Assembly (NCBI GenBank): GCA_903879775.1
Contig: CAIRMY010000350.1
Span: 1-13,832 of the forward strand
DNA length: 13,832 bases
Direction: 5' to 3'
Origin: an uncultured Bacteroidota bacterium
GTDB lineage: Bacteria > Bacteroidota > Bacteroidia > NS11-12g > UBA955
The notes beneath the pieces were generated by a model. The model ran no database searches, had not been told where the DNA came from, and saw nothing but the letters and a program-made list of their open reading frames with translations. Positions 1-8,267 of this stretch are shown here, one piece after another. The first letter of the stretch is position 1. Each line of letters starts with the position of its first letter. The position numbers and the translations under genes are program-made.

Positions 1-2
1 GA

Positions 3-47
3 TATATTCGTAAGATGAATCCAATTACGGCAATTAAATTTAAATAA
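3..47 (+). CDS. Possible 3' end of a gene that starts before the window
   Basis: Reading frame 3 is open from the window edge to a TAA at 45-47 and gives the tail YIRKMNPITAIKFK. The stop lies 10 bp before a strong palindromic terminator, which is where a convergent gene would be expected to end. Fourteen codons are too few to identify a product, and the frame could be open by chance. The other two + frames close within 18 bases. Confidence 0.35.
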   Translation, partial: YIRKMNPITAIKFK

Positions 48-57
48 GAAATAAACG

Positions 58-95
58 ATAACAAAAAAGGCTGCAATTGCAGCCTTTTTTGTTAT
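58..95. terminator. Perfect palindromic bidirectional intrinsic terminator
   Basis: The 38 bases form a perfect inverted repeat: 17-bp arms (ATAACAAAAAAGGCTGC and its complement) around an AATT centre at 75-78. The GC-containing core GGCTGC/GCAGCC is flanked by A6 (63-68) on one side and T6 (85-90) on the other, so each strand reads as a hairpin followed by a T run. It lies 16 bp beyond the gyrB stop on the minus strand and 10 bp beyond the possible + gene tail. It therefore probably ends transcription from both sides. Confidence 0.9.
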
Positions 96-111
96 TGTTA
101 TCGCAAGAAGT

Positions 112-2064
112 TTATACGTCAATTTTAGCATATTTCGCGTTTGCTTCAATGAATTCTCTTCTTGGAGGAACTTCATCGCCCATGAGCATACTAAAGACTC
201 TATCGGCCTCAGCTGCGCTATCTAGGGTAACACGTTTGAAGGTTCTACGTTTAGGATCCATGGTTGTTTCCCATAACTGTTCAGCGTTCATTTCACCCAA
301 ACCTTTGTATCGTTGAACATTCACTGATTCTTCTTTACCAGCGGCAATTTCTTTAATTGCAGCCATTCGTTGTTCTTCTGTCCAACAATAACGTTGTTCC
401 TTACCTTTTTTAACCAAATAAAGTGGAGGAGTGGCAATGTATAAATACCCGTTTTCTACCAATTTCTTCATGTATCTAAAGAATAAAGTTAAAATTAAAG
501 TACGGATGTGACTGCCATCAACATCGGCATCTGTCATGATAACAACTTTGTGGTAACGTAAATTATCAAGAATAAGTTCTTTATTACCTTCTTCGTTTGT
601 ACCAATGTGGACACCCAAAGCAGTAAACATATTTCTAATTTCTTCGTTGTCGTAGATTTTGTGTTCTAAAGCTTTTTCTACATTTAAAATTTTACCTCTT
701 AAAGGCAGAATTGCTTGGAACTCTCTGTCGCGGCCTTGTTTTGCAGTTCCGCCAGCAGAATCTCCCTCAACCAAATAAATTTCACAAATTTTAGGATCTG
801 TTTTAGAGCAATCAGAAAGTTTACCAGGTAAACCCATCCCCGACATTGCACCTTTTCTTTGCACCATGTCGCGGGCTTTACGTGCAGCTGCTCTCGCTTG
901 AGCCGCTAAGATCACTTTATCGACAATGATTTTAGCTTCTTTCGGATTTTCTTCCAAATAGGCTTCAAGGATAGCGTTTACGGTAGATTCAACAGCACCC
1001 CCAACATCATTATTTCCTAATTTTGTCTTTGTTTGTCCTTCAAATTGAGGTTCTTGAACTTTTACCGAAATTACACAGGTGATGCCTTCTCTGAAGTCGT
1101 CGCCAGCAATTTCAATTTTAACTTTTTCAAGTAGTTTTTGTTTGTCGGCATAGTTTTTCAAAGTACGCGTTAACGCTCTTCTAAAACCACCAACGTGAGT
1201 ACCACCTTCAATGGTATTGATATTGTTTACGTAAGAATGTAAATTTTCAGCGTAGCCGGTATTGTATTGGAAGGCAATTTCTACAGGCACGCCAAATTTA
1301 TCACTTTCGCCATAAATAGGCGTAGGAATTAATGTTTCACGTGTTCCATCGATATATTTAACGAACTCTTTCAATCCACCTTCACTGTAATAAGTTTCAG
1401 TTCTGAAAGAACCATCTTCCAATGTTTCACGCTCATCGGTAAGGGTTAATTTTATTCCTTTATTCAAGAAAGCTAATTCTCGTAAACGATTTTGAAGTGT
1501 GTCAAAATTGTAAACATGAGATTCTTTAAAAATGCTTCTATCTGGGTAAAAAGTTACTTCAGTTCCACGCAAATCAGATTCCCCAACAACTTTTACGTCG
1601 TACATTGGTTTACCAATTTGGTATTCTTGCTGGTGAACTTTACCATCACCATAAACACGAACCGTTAAATGCTCGGATAGCGCGTTTACGCAACTTACTC
1701 CCACACCATGCAAACCACCAGAAACTTTGTAAGAATCTTTATCGAATTTACCACCGGCATGAAGTACGGTCATAACAACTTCAAGTGCGCTTCTTTGCTC
1801 TTTTTGGTGTATTCCTGTTGGTATACCTCTACCATTATCGAGCACTCTAACACCGTCATTCTCAAGAATTGATACGTTAATGGTGTTACAATGCCCTGCC
1901 AAAGCTTCGTCAATACTATTGTCAACGACTTCGTAAACAAGGTGATGAAGACCCTTAGGTCCTATATCACCAATGTACATGGCTGGTCTTTTTCTTACTG
2001 CTTCTAATCCTTCTAAAACCTGGATATTATCGGCACCGTAATTTCCTTTATTATTCTCGTCCAT
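112..2064 (-). CDS. gyrB: DNA gyrase subunit B
   Basis: ATPase subunit of the type II topoisomerase that introduces negative supercoils into DNA, acting with GyrA in the cytoplasm. The 650-residue length is normal for the short Bacteroidota form. Visible in order: GHKL ATPase motifs EVVDNSIDEA (about 45-54), DNGRGIP (76-82) and SGGLHGVG (115-122); the transducer-domain QTK loop (344-346); the TOPRIM motifs EGDSAGG (433-439) and DADVDGSH (512-519), which hold the Mg-binding acidic residues; and the conserved tail around RRTFKRVTLD and PPRREFIE. I chose the ATG at 2062-2064. An in-frame TTG two codons upstream (2068-2070) is less likely. No Shine-Dalgarno is seen. The 98-bp upstream gap has only a weak TAnnTTTG-like match (TAAATTTA, 2091-2098), so both its own promoter and read-through from the tolC-like gene are possible. 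GyrA is not in the window. Confidence 0.97.
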   Translation of the reverse strand: MDENNKGNYGADNIQVLEGLEAVRKRPAMYIGDIGPKGLHHLVYEVVDNSIDEALAGHCNTINVSILENDGVRVLDNGRGIPTGIHQKEQRSALEVVMTVLHAGGKFDKDSYKVSGGLHGVGVSCVNALSEHLTVRVYGDGKVHQQEYQIGKPMYDVKVVGESDLRGTEVTFYPDRSIFKESHVYNFDTLQNRLRELAFLNKGIKLTLTDERETLEDGSFRTETYYSEGGLKEFVKYIDGTRETLIPTPIYGESDKFGVPVEIAFQYNTGYAENLHSYVNNINTIEGGTHVGGFRRALTRTLKNYADKQKLLEKVKIEIAGDDFREGITCVISVKVQEPQFEGQTKTKLGNNDVGGAVESTVNAILEAYLEENPKEAKIIVDKVILAAQARAAARKARDMVQRKGAMSGMGLPGKLSDCSKTDPKICEIYLVEGDSAGGTAKQGRDREFQAILPLRGKILNVEKALEHKIYDNEEIRNMFTALGVHIGTNEEGNKELILDNLRYHKVVIMTDADVDGSHIRTLILTLFFRYMKKLVENGYLYIATPPLYLVKKGKEQRYCWTEEQRMAAIKEIAAGKEESVNVQRYKGLGEMNAEQLWETTMDPKRRTFKRVTLDSAAEADRVFSMLMGDEVPPRREFIEANAKYAKIDV

Positions 2065-2162
2065 TTGCAATCGGGTAAATTAATATTTTGTAAATTTACT
2101 AAATATTCATGGGCTTGAAAATAAACTTAGTGGCGAATTTTCCACATAATAACAACGTTTTG

Positions 2163-3614
2163 TTACCGCGATGTAACGAAACTATCAATACGGCCATTCA
2201 CGGTTAAAAATTCGACAATACTGGTCATTAATTTGCCGTATTGTTCTAAAGTTTTAATTTTAGATTCTAAATATCTTGTTTCCCTAGAATTAAGAATAAA
2301 TATGGTACCATCGCCGTTGTTGAATTTTTGTATTTCCATTTGATACAGTTGGAAATAACCATTTTCAACTTGATTTAACATATTGTAAATGTTTCTGTAA
2401 TATATAATTTGATTAAATAGTGCACTCGATTTTAGTTCTAGTTCTCTTTTTTTATAAATCAGTGACAATTGTGTTTCAAATAATTTCAACTTAAACTCTT
2501 TTACTTCAGCCCTTGAACTTCTAAAATAGATTGGTGTGGCAAATGAAACGCCAAATCGTTGGTTCTCATTTATGCCATTGAATTCATTGAATGCTGTGTT
2601 TAAGTATTGATATTTTAAATCAAGCTTGGGTAAGACATAATTCTGCTTTAACTTTAAATCTAATTTCAATAGATCAATTTTTTTCGCATAGAGCTCCAGA
2701 TCAGGCTGATTGGCATTCAAACTATCTATTGCTGGTAACAGACCCTCTAATTCCGAGAAAAATTGATTTGTTGGAACAATGTTCCATTTAAAACTGATAG
2801 GTTTAAAACTTAAATCATACTGTTTGTTGCCAACGTTGCTCCATAAATGAGCATTTAACATGATTTTAGTTTTCAATGTTAAAATCTCGTTTTCATTGTA
2901 TTTAGCCTCGAATAATTGTCGTTGCACTGCAATTTCTAATGTATCAAAGCCACTGCATCCCCCTGAAAAATATAATTTACGTTGAGCAAACTGTCGCTCG
3001 TTAGATAAATCTAGAGCTAACTTTAAGGATTTTGTTTGTTCGTGAAAAACATACCATTGAATGTAGCTATTCCAAATATCGGAATGAATTTCCTGAATAA
3101 TCTTGCGTTTTTGGATAACGGATTGATCTTGAATTACCGCAGCTTGTTTTAATTGTGTTCTGCGCTGATCAGTGATCAAATTCTTAAGGAGTGGAAGTTG
3201 CAGGCCTATATATCCTAACCCTCCAACTGGGGTTGAAGATTCATTGTTATTATATATACCTGACGTGTTTTCAATTCCAATATTTGCAGATAAAGGAGAA
3301 GCTGAAAATAAATCTAATTCGAAAAATTGTTGAGAATAATAATTCTTACCATCAAACGTTTTTTGCCTTGAATCAAATGATAAATAGGGGTCTAAACTAC
3401 CTTTAGCTTTCAGTTTGTTTGCATCTCCAAAATCAGTTTGCAAATTAGCAGCTTGAATTAATGGGTGATTTCGTTGAACTTGTTCCAATAAATCTTTAAT
3501 TGTATAGGTTGCCAAACCGGTGGTATCTTTTACATTGCCAGTTTGAGCAAAAATTTGCTGGGAGAGCGAAAGTGCTATAAATACGGTAAAAAAGATCAAT
3601 CTTTGAAATTTCAT
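2163..3614 (-). CDS. TolC-like outer-membrane efflux/secretion channel
   Basis: Outer-membrane factor of a tripartite export system; trimers of this family form a beta-barrel plus alpha-helical tunnel across the periplasm. The 483-residue protein starts with a signal peptide (basic MKFQR, hydrophobic 6-18, likely cut after IFA at about 23). The internal duplication typical of the family is visible: the first half holds SGGCSGFDTLEIAVQ (217-231) and the second half FNNGDGTIFILNSRE (431-445), the matching helix-turn segments. Long Gln/Lys/Glu-rich helices lie in between. Its ATG overlaps the TGA of the upstream HlyD-like gene (ATGA, 3611-3614), so the two are probably translationally coupled and the products should work together. 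The Cys at 220 in the repeat motif is uncommon. The substrate cannot be told from the sequence. Confidence 0.9.
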   Translation of the reverse strand: MKFQRLIFFTVFIALSLSQQIFAQTGNVKDTTGLATYTIKDLLEQVQRNHPLIQAANLQTDFGDANKLKAKGSLDPYLSFDSRQKTFDGKNYYSQQFFELDLFSASPLSANIGIENTSGIYNNNESSTPVGGLGYIGLQLPLLKNLITDQRRTQLKQAAVIQDQSVIQKRKIIQEIHSDIWNSYIQWYVFHEQTKSLKLALDLSNERQFAQRKLYFSGGCSGFDTLEIAVQRQLFEAKYNENEILTLKTKIMLNAHLWSNVGNKQYDLSFKPISFKWNIVPTNQFFSELEGLLPAIDSLNANQPDLELYAKKIDLLKLDLKLKQNYVLPKLDLKYQYLNTAFNEFNGINENQRFGVSFATPIYFRSSRAEVKEFKLKLFETQLSLIYKKRELELKSSALFNQIIYYRNIYNMLNQVENGYFQLYQMEIQKFNNGDGTIFILNSRETRYLESKIKTLEQYGKLMTSIVEFLTVNGRIDSFVTSR

Positions 3615-4927
3615 TTTTTTGATTTTTCAGTTTTAGGGAGGTAATAATCTGGAGAAAAACCACTAATTATACGCCACAATTCATACCAAATTGGTACTTT
3701 TTTGAGTAACAGATACCCCCGCGCTCCAACGCCAATTCTCAATTCTCTTGGCCACGCTTTTACATTGCTTTTTTGTTTTACCAAAATTCTGTATTTGCCA
3801 CTTTCATTTGGGGATGAATTGATTCCATAAACTTCACCAGGAAAAGTACCATACGTTAAGTCTGGCCATCCAGAGAATACCATTGTAGGCCACCCGTCGA
3901 AAATAAATTGAACATTTACACCATCGTGAACTAAGGGCATGTCTACTGGGTTGACATACAATTCTACAACATGATTGTACAATTCTGGAATAATTTTACA
4001 GATTGTTTCACCTTCTTTAATATTTTCACCCAAGCCACTGAATGTTGTTCGCGTAACATAACCTGATTGAGGGGCTTGAATGATGTAGAATCCATTTCTA
4101 ATGGAATAATTAGCCAACGTGTTACGCAGTTTAGAAACTTCAGCTTCAGCTTCCATTTGCGCTGAAATGGCCGAATATCTATCGCTCTCACTTTTCGAAA
4201 GTTTTTCACCATATTCAGACGACAAATTCTGTAGTTCAATCTTGGCATTTGCTATGATAGATTTTGCCTGTTTCACTTTAGACTCAGATATGAACAGTTT
4301 TGAAATTGTTTCTTGATATCTAACGCGTTTATTTTCAACGTCGATTGGACTTTTTATTTTCTGATTCAATAAAATACTATCTCGATCGAGTTGCTGTTTA
4401 GAGATTTTGACATTTAATTTTGCGGCTTCATAATCTGCCAGTTCGGCTTGAAGTTTCAACAATTCTTGTTCGATTTTATTCTTTGCTTTTTCAATAGATA
4501 AATTCCGATTTGTTTCCAGCTGTTTTATTTGATTGTTAATTGCTTCAATTTTAGAATTATAACTCAAAAGTGAATTTTCTTTGGCTTGGATTTGAATTTC
4601 AGTTTGTTTTAAAAGTTCAGGATTCAAGAATTCACTTTTTATCTCAGTTAGAATGGCAATTGTATCGCCTGTTTTTACAAAATCACCTTCTTTAACAAGC
4701 CATTTGCTAATTTTACCTCCAATGACAGATTGAATCTCTTGAGGACGCTCTTCTGTATTTAATGTGGTCACAAATCCATTTGCCTGAATGCTTTGTGTCC
4801 AAGGTAAAAATAGAATAAATACAAAGCCCAAAATCAAAGCAAATATAATTTTGCCAAATTTATTTGAAGCCCAAGGGCTATCTCTTAATATACCGCTTTT
4901 CTGCATTTTAGTTTTCATTAATTTCAT
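3611..4927 (-). CDS. HlyD-like periplasmic adaptor (membrane fusion protein)
   Basis: Adaptor linking an inner-membrane exporter to the TolC-like channel. The 438-residue protein has a cytoplasmic N-terminus and one membrane helix (about 25-43). It then has a split lipoyl/biotinyl-like domain (first half about 63-95, with VKEGDFVKTGDTIAIL; second half about 281-313, with APQSGYVTRTTFSGLGENIKEG) interrupted by a long coiled coil (about 103-275). A beta-barrel region follows (about 318-405) and the tail is aromatic. This is HlyD-class order. The coding region overlaps the upstream membrane-protein gene by 20 bp and the downstream tolC-like gene by 4 bp. Met codons 1, 4 and 8 (4927, 4918, 4906) are all possible starts. 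The third would abolish the upstream overlap. Substrate is unknown. Confidence 0.9.
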   Translation of the reverse strand: MKLMKTKMQKSGILRDSPWASNKFGKIIFALILGFVFILFLPWTQSIQANGFVTTLNTEERPQEIQSVIGGKISKWLVKEGDFVKTGDTIAILTEIKSEFLNPELLKQTEIQIQAKENSLLSYNSKIEAINNQIKQLETNRNLSIEKAKNKIEQELLKLQAELADYEAAKLNVKISKQQLDRDSILLNQKIKSPIDVENKRVRYQETISKLFISESKVKQAKSIIANAKIELQNLSSEYGEKLSKSESDRYSAISAQMEAEAEVSKLRNTLANYSIRNGFYIIQAPQSGYVTRTTFSGLGENIKEGETICKIIPELYNHVVELYVNPVDMPLVHDGVNVQFIFDGWPTMVFSGWPDLTYGTFPGEVYGINSSPNESGKYRILVKQKSNVKAWPRELRIGVGARGYLLLKKVPIWYELWRIISGFSPDYYLPKTEKSKK

Positions 4928-5879
4928 TCAATTTTTCAATTGAAATACCACAGTCATATAAAGATTCAACGGTTAGAATTAACTTTTCAATAGCATCTAA
5001 CAACGTAATGATTAAAATTTCAGAGGCTAAAAATTGACCCAAACTAATACTCTGATTTACAAGTAAGTAGCTTCCAATAACAAGCATGATAAAAGTGAGA
5101 ATCACTTTGATAATCACACCAATCCAAGCTTGTCTGTTTAATATAACAAAGTGTTGGGTTCTTGCAATTGCATAATTTGTAATGTTTGAGTTTAATTTTT
5201 CTTCTGTTTCTTTTGTATATGAAATTGCAAGCGATCGCAAATTATCTGCTGTCTTGAATTTATAATTGCTTTCTTCTCTTGCTGTTTGAAACCCACTTAA
5301 CCATGTGAATTTTAGAGATAAATACACCAAAATAATGACCATCACGCTAAATACTATAAACATTGGATGGTACATAGCCAATAAAACAAGTCCTGCCAAT
5401 GCTTGAAGTAATTTTCCAGTAAAATCAGTGATTAGTTTTGAAAAACTCTTTTGTAGTGTAATTATATCCATGAATTTTTGACTTTGATTCATGATTTTAT
5501 CGGGTGCCATTTCTGGTTTAGATCTAATTGAATCTCGAAATCTAATGGCATACTGAATAAATAATTTACGCTGCAAAGAATCTACAATACTCAATTGGGC
5601 AATTCTCGTAATTCCCAATAAAAAAACGGCAAATGTGATTAACACCACTAAAATTACCCAACTGGTAGACAATCGGCCGGCTAAGACATAATTGATGATA
5701 GTTTGAATTCCTAAGGGTAAAGATAGGCTAATGATACCGGCTAATGCAGCATATAAATACAAATATTTAATACTCTTTTTTTCTTTTTTAATGAATGAAA
5801 ACAGTATACTTAGGGCATTTTGAATCTTGCGTCTTGCAGGATCCTTGTTGACTTGGTCTTGGGGGAAAAGTGTCTCCAT
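4908..5879 (-). CDS. ABC-exporter-type membrane domain protein lacking a nucleotide-binding domain
   Basis: Inner-membrane component of the tripartite export set. The 323-residue protein resembles the membrane half of HlyB/PrtD-like type I exporters, with six hydrophobic segments at about 36-58, 73-93, 155-171, 172-192, 251-274 and 278-300. The long loops between helices 2-3 and 4-5 match the cytoplasmic extensions of ABC exporters. The segment YLLVNQSISLGQFLASEILI and the tail VESLYDCGISIEKLNEI look like the last helix and the linker that normally lead into the ATPase domain. The reading frame ends there with TAA. No Walker A, ABC signature or Walker B is present, and the HlyD gene already overlaps the end, leaving no space for one. 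A partner ATPase in trans, a non-ABC energy source or loss of function are the alternatives. No N-terminal C39 peptidase domain is present. Confidence 0.82.
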   Translation of the reverse strand: METLFPQDQVNKDPARRKIQNALSILFSFIKKEKKSIKYLYLYAALAGIISLSLPLGIQTIINYVLAGRLSTSWVILVVLITFAVFLLGITRIAQLSIVDSLQRKLFIQYAIRFRDSIRSKPEMAPDKIMNQSQKFMDIITLQKSFSKLITDFTGKLLQALAGLVLLAMYHPMFIVFSVMVIILVYLSLKFTWLSGFQTAREESNYKFKTADNLRSLAISYTKETEEKLNSNITNYAIARTQHFVILNRQAWIGVIIKVILTFIMLVIGSYLLVNQSISLGQFLASEILIITLLDAIEKLILTVESLYDCGISIEKLNEINEN

Positions 5880-5933
5880 TTGAGATGTTAGGTAGAATTA
5901 ATCTAAATAACAACAAATTAAAGAAAAAAAAGT

Positions 5934-7340
5934 TTATTTTCCTCGTCCCTGTATCATAATTATTACAGTATTGAACATAATTTTGATATCTAGACCAAGC
6001 GACATGTTTTCGAGATACAAAATATCAAATTTCATGCGATCTATCATTTCCGATACATCTTCGGCATACCCGTATTTGATTTGACCCCAGCTTGTAATTC
6101 CAGGTTTTACCCTATGTAATCGTTTGTAAATGGGTGCTTTATCAATAATTTGAGTAATGAAAAATTGACGTTCTGGCCTAGGGCCAACCAAACTCATTTG
6201 ACCAAGTAAAACATTGATAAATTGCGGCAATTCGTCTAATCTTGTTTGTCTCAAGAATACACCAACAGAAGTTCTTCTATTGTCATTGTCACTACTCAAT
6301 TGTGGACCACTTTTTTCAGCATCGGCAAGCATTGATCTAAATTTGATAATTTTAAAGGGAAAACCTCTGAGCCCAATTCTTTCCTGAGTGAAGAAAATAG
6401 GTCCCTTCGAATTCAACTTTACCGCAATGGAAATCACAAAAAAAACAGGCGATAACAAAATTAGCGCCAGAGTTGAGCAAAAAATATCCATGCCTCTTTT
6501 GATGAATTTTTGCCAATATGGCATCACTTCAAAATCAACTTCCGCTAACATTGTACCTAAAATATTATTCATTTTCACCATGCCCAAAACCAAATTATAA
6601 TCGTTCGGAAGCATCTTTAAATGAATATCTTCATTTTGAATAATGTCTATGATTTGCGGAACAAATTCGGATTCATTTGATTCGTTACATAAAATAATGT
6701 CTTCAATTTGATAATCTTTAATGAGTAGAGGCAATTCAGACCAAGTTCCTATAATTAAATCTTTCGATGCATTGCTTTGAACTGTTATTTCAACAAATCC
6801 TTTGATATTAAATCCTTCACAAATTTTAGCAGTCTCTAAATCTTCTTTGAGCTTGAGCGCCGTCACTCCAGTTCCAATAAGTAGGGTATTGTAACCCCAA
6901 ACCCGATTTCTAATTTTTGTAATGGTGTATGTGGAGTTAATTAATCGAAAAAACAAAGTAGTTCCAAAGTGAAAACTAAATAAAACGGCCAATGAACTGT
7001 AATAATCGTAATAATTGGATACACTATCATCTAAAATAAGAACAAAAAATAAGATAATTACTCCGAGAGCACTATTTCCAAAAGTATTTTCGAGTTCTAC
7101 CAGTCTAGATCGTCTTAGTATATGCTGATAATAACCAGACATTGCATAGAGAATAATCCAGAACAGAGGTATGATAATTAACCCTGCATATAGTTTAATG
7201 TCTTGATTTACAGGAATTACATAACCGTGTTTAACTGCTTCAACGTAATTTTTTCGATACAGGAACAATGCCAACCAGCTAATTGATGCAGCAATCCAAT
7301 CAAAAAAAACATGCCAAAATATTCTGATTTTTTTTCGCAT
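5934..7340 (-). CDS. Polyprenyl-phosphate hexose-1-phosphate transferase (WcaJ/PHPT family)
   Basis: Family enzymes move a sugar-1-phosphate from a nucleotide sugar to undecaprenyl phosphate, the first step of capsule, exopolysaccharide or O-antigen assembly. The full polyisoprenyl-phosphate hexose-1-phosphate transferase layout fits the 468 residues: N-terminal membrane helices (about 8-28, 50-69, 90-104, 115-134), a CoA-binding/Rossmann-like cytoplasmic domain beginning LLIGTG (153-158), a re-entrant hydrophobic segment (about 287-308), then the catalytic block with FFTQERIG (316-323), KFRSM (333-337), the DE pair in LDELPQ (368-373), SLVGPRPE (383-390) and KPGITSWGQ (412-420). The sugar cannot be assigned. 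Its ATG overlaps the lipoprotein stop (TAATG, 7338-7342), which suggests coupling. No other glycosyltransferase, flippase or polymerase is in the window, so the rest of the pathway must be elsewhere. Confidence 0.92.
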   Translation of the reverse strand: MRKKIRIFWHVFFDWIAASISWLALFLYRKNYVEAVKHGYVIPVNQDIKLYAGLIIIPLFWIILYAMSGYYQHILRRSRLVELENTFGNSALGVIILFFVLILDDSVSNYYDYYSSLAVLFSFHFGTTLFFRLINSTYTITKIRNRVWGYNTLLIGTGVTALKLKEDLETAKICEGFNIKGFVEITVQSNASKDLIIGTWSELPLLIKDYQIEDIILCNESNESEFVPQIIDIIQNEDIHLKMLPNDYNLVLGMVKMNNILGTMLAEVDFEVMPYWQKFIKRGMDIFCSTLALILLSPVFFVISIAVKLNSKGPIFFTQERIGLRGFPFKIIKFRSMLADAEKSGPQLSSDNDNRRTSVGVFLRQTRLDELPQFINVLLGQMSLVGPRPERQFFITQIIDKAPIYKRLHRVKPGITSWGQIKYGYAEDVSEMIDRMKFDILYLENMSLGLDIKIMFNTVIIMIQGRGK

Positions 7341-8236
7341 TACTTGTTCAAATGAGATAAACGAATATTGTCGATTAATATTTCATGCGATCCATTAAAT
7401 TCTTTTCCTTTATCTGAAAGGAAAAATATTTCAAAAGTTGTACCAACAGGTTGGCCTTGAGTTTCATAAACAAGATCCACGTAAAATCGCTTCCAATTTC
7501 CTTTAGTCGGATTAATGAGTAAATAATTCACGAATTCAACTCCTTTTGTGGGACTAATTCGTCTGAGTGCAACTTGTACTGCTAAATCTGTTTGAATATC
7601 AAATTCCAAATAAACATCGGTTCCATCGACTGGTATTTTTTTAAATGTTGTGAAACTTGCCAAATCCATAGACTTAAATGAATCTATTTTCTCAAATTTT
7701 GCAACAAAAACTTTCGACTTGCCTTTAAATCTTCCGGCCAAATCAAAATCTCTGTAATCAATAAATGTGGTATCTCCTTTGGCAATAGCCACTGGAACAA
7801 GGGTAGGCGACACATCTTCAAAATCTTCTTGCCAAAGCACACTCAATTTTTCTCTGTAGTTGAAAATAGGTGTAATTTCTGTAATTGAGCTTCGGTTCAC
7901 ATTTAACAATGTATCTTCAAATTTCAAACTTAAATAAGGTCCAAGTTGAGAATTATTCCCATTTAGTTTAACATATGGAGCGAAGGAAAAAACATTTTTC
8001 CCTTCTGCATTGATTGGGATTTTTGAGGGGATAGGGTAAGTGCCCAAAAAGGTGTTATTCTGATAAAGTTGGATTGCTGAAATCTGATGAATGTTGTTTC
8101 CTGAAATAGATGTAGCATCAACTAAAACACTATCAATCTTTAGGTAAGAAGGAATAAATGATTTCTCAGTTTCACATCCTTCAAAAAAGAAAATGAAAAG
8201 ACTCAAGAAAGTTGCGTAGATAACATGCTTTCGCAT
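7340..8236 (-). CDS. Predicted lipoprotein of unknown function
   Basis: I do not recognise a functional family with certainty. The 298-residue product (ATG at 8234-8236; a GTG two codons upstream is an alternative) starts MRKH, has a hydrophobic stretch (about 6-18) and then FEGC with Cys21 as probable lipidation site. The Glu before Gly makes this a loose lipobox, but such sites are usual in Bacteroidota. After the Cys comes ETEKSFIPSYLKIDSV, then beta-rich sequence with a short carboxypeptidase-regulatory-like pattern (about 52-78, IQLYQNNTFLGTYPIP). The second half starts at WQEDFED (135-141) and ends HEILIDNIRL (284-293), a pattern typical of jelly-roll or carbohydrate-binding-like beta domains; this is inference only. 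Coupling to the sugar-phosphate transferase suggests a role at the cell surface. Confidence 0.8.
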   Translation of the reverse strand: MRKHVIYATFLSLFIFFFEGCETEKSFIPSYLKIDSVLVDATSISGNNIHQISAIQLYQNNTFLGTYPIPSKIPINAEGKNVFSFAPYVKLNGNNSQLGPYLSLKFEDTLLNVNRSSITEITPIFNYREKLSVLWQEDFEDVSPTLVPVAIAKGDTTFIDYRDFDLAGRFKGKSKVFVAKFEKIDSFKSMDLASFTTFKKIPVDGTDVYLEFDIQTDLAVQVALRRISPTKGVEFVNYLLINPTKGNWKRFYVDLVYETQGQPVGTTFEIFFLSDKGKEFNGSHEILIDNIRLSHLNK

Positions 8237-8241
8237 ACCCA

Positions 8242-8249
8242 CAAAAGTA
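8242..8249 (-). promoter_or_regulatory. Possible -7 element (TACTTTTG) next to the lipoprotein start
   Basis: On the minus strand the bases read TACTTTTG, an exact match to the Bacteroidota -7 consensus TAnnTTTG, ending only 5 bp before the lipoprotein ATG. If used, it would give a leaderless or nearly leaderless mRNA, and an internal promoter inside the operon. No TTG is seen at the expected -33 distance, and a chance match in AT-rich DNA is possible. Confidence 0.3.
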
Positions 8250-8267
8250 GTGATTTTAAATGAATTT

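Noticed and set aside
2065..2070. TTG start for gyrB, two codons upstream of the ATG
   Set aside because: The ATG at 2062-2064 gives the usual GyrB N-terminus and is preferred over a rare start codon without supporting signals.
2090..2099. 10-bp palindrome GTAAATTTAC upstream of gyrB
   Set aside because: Short and AT-rich, so expected by chance; not enough to call an operator.
2138..2146. DnaA-box-like nonamer TTTTCCACA near gyrB
   Set aside because: One mismatch to TTATCCACA, only a single copy, no cluster of boxes or dnaA/dnaN genes nearby; not evidence for an origin.
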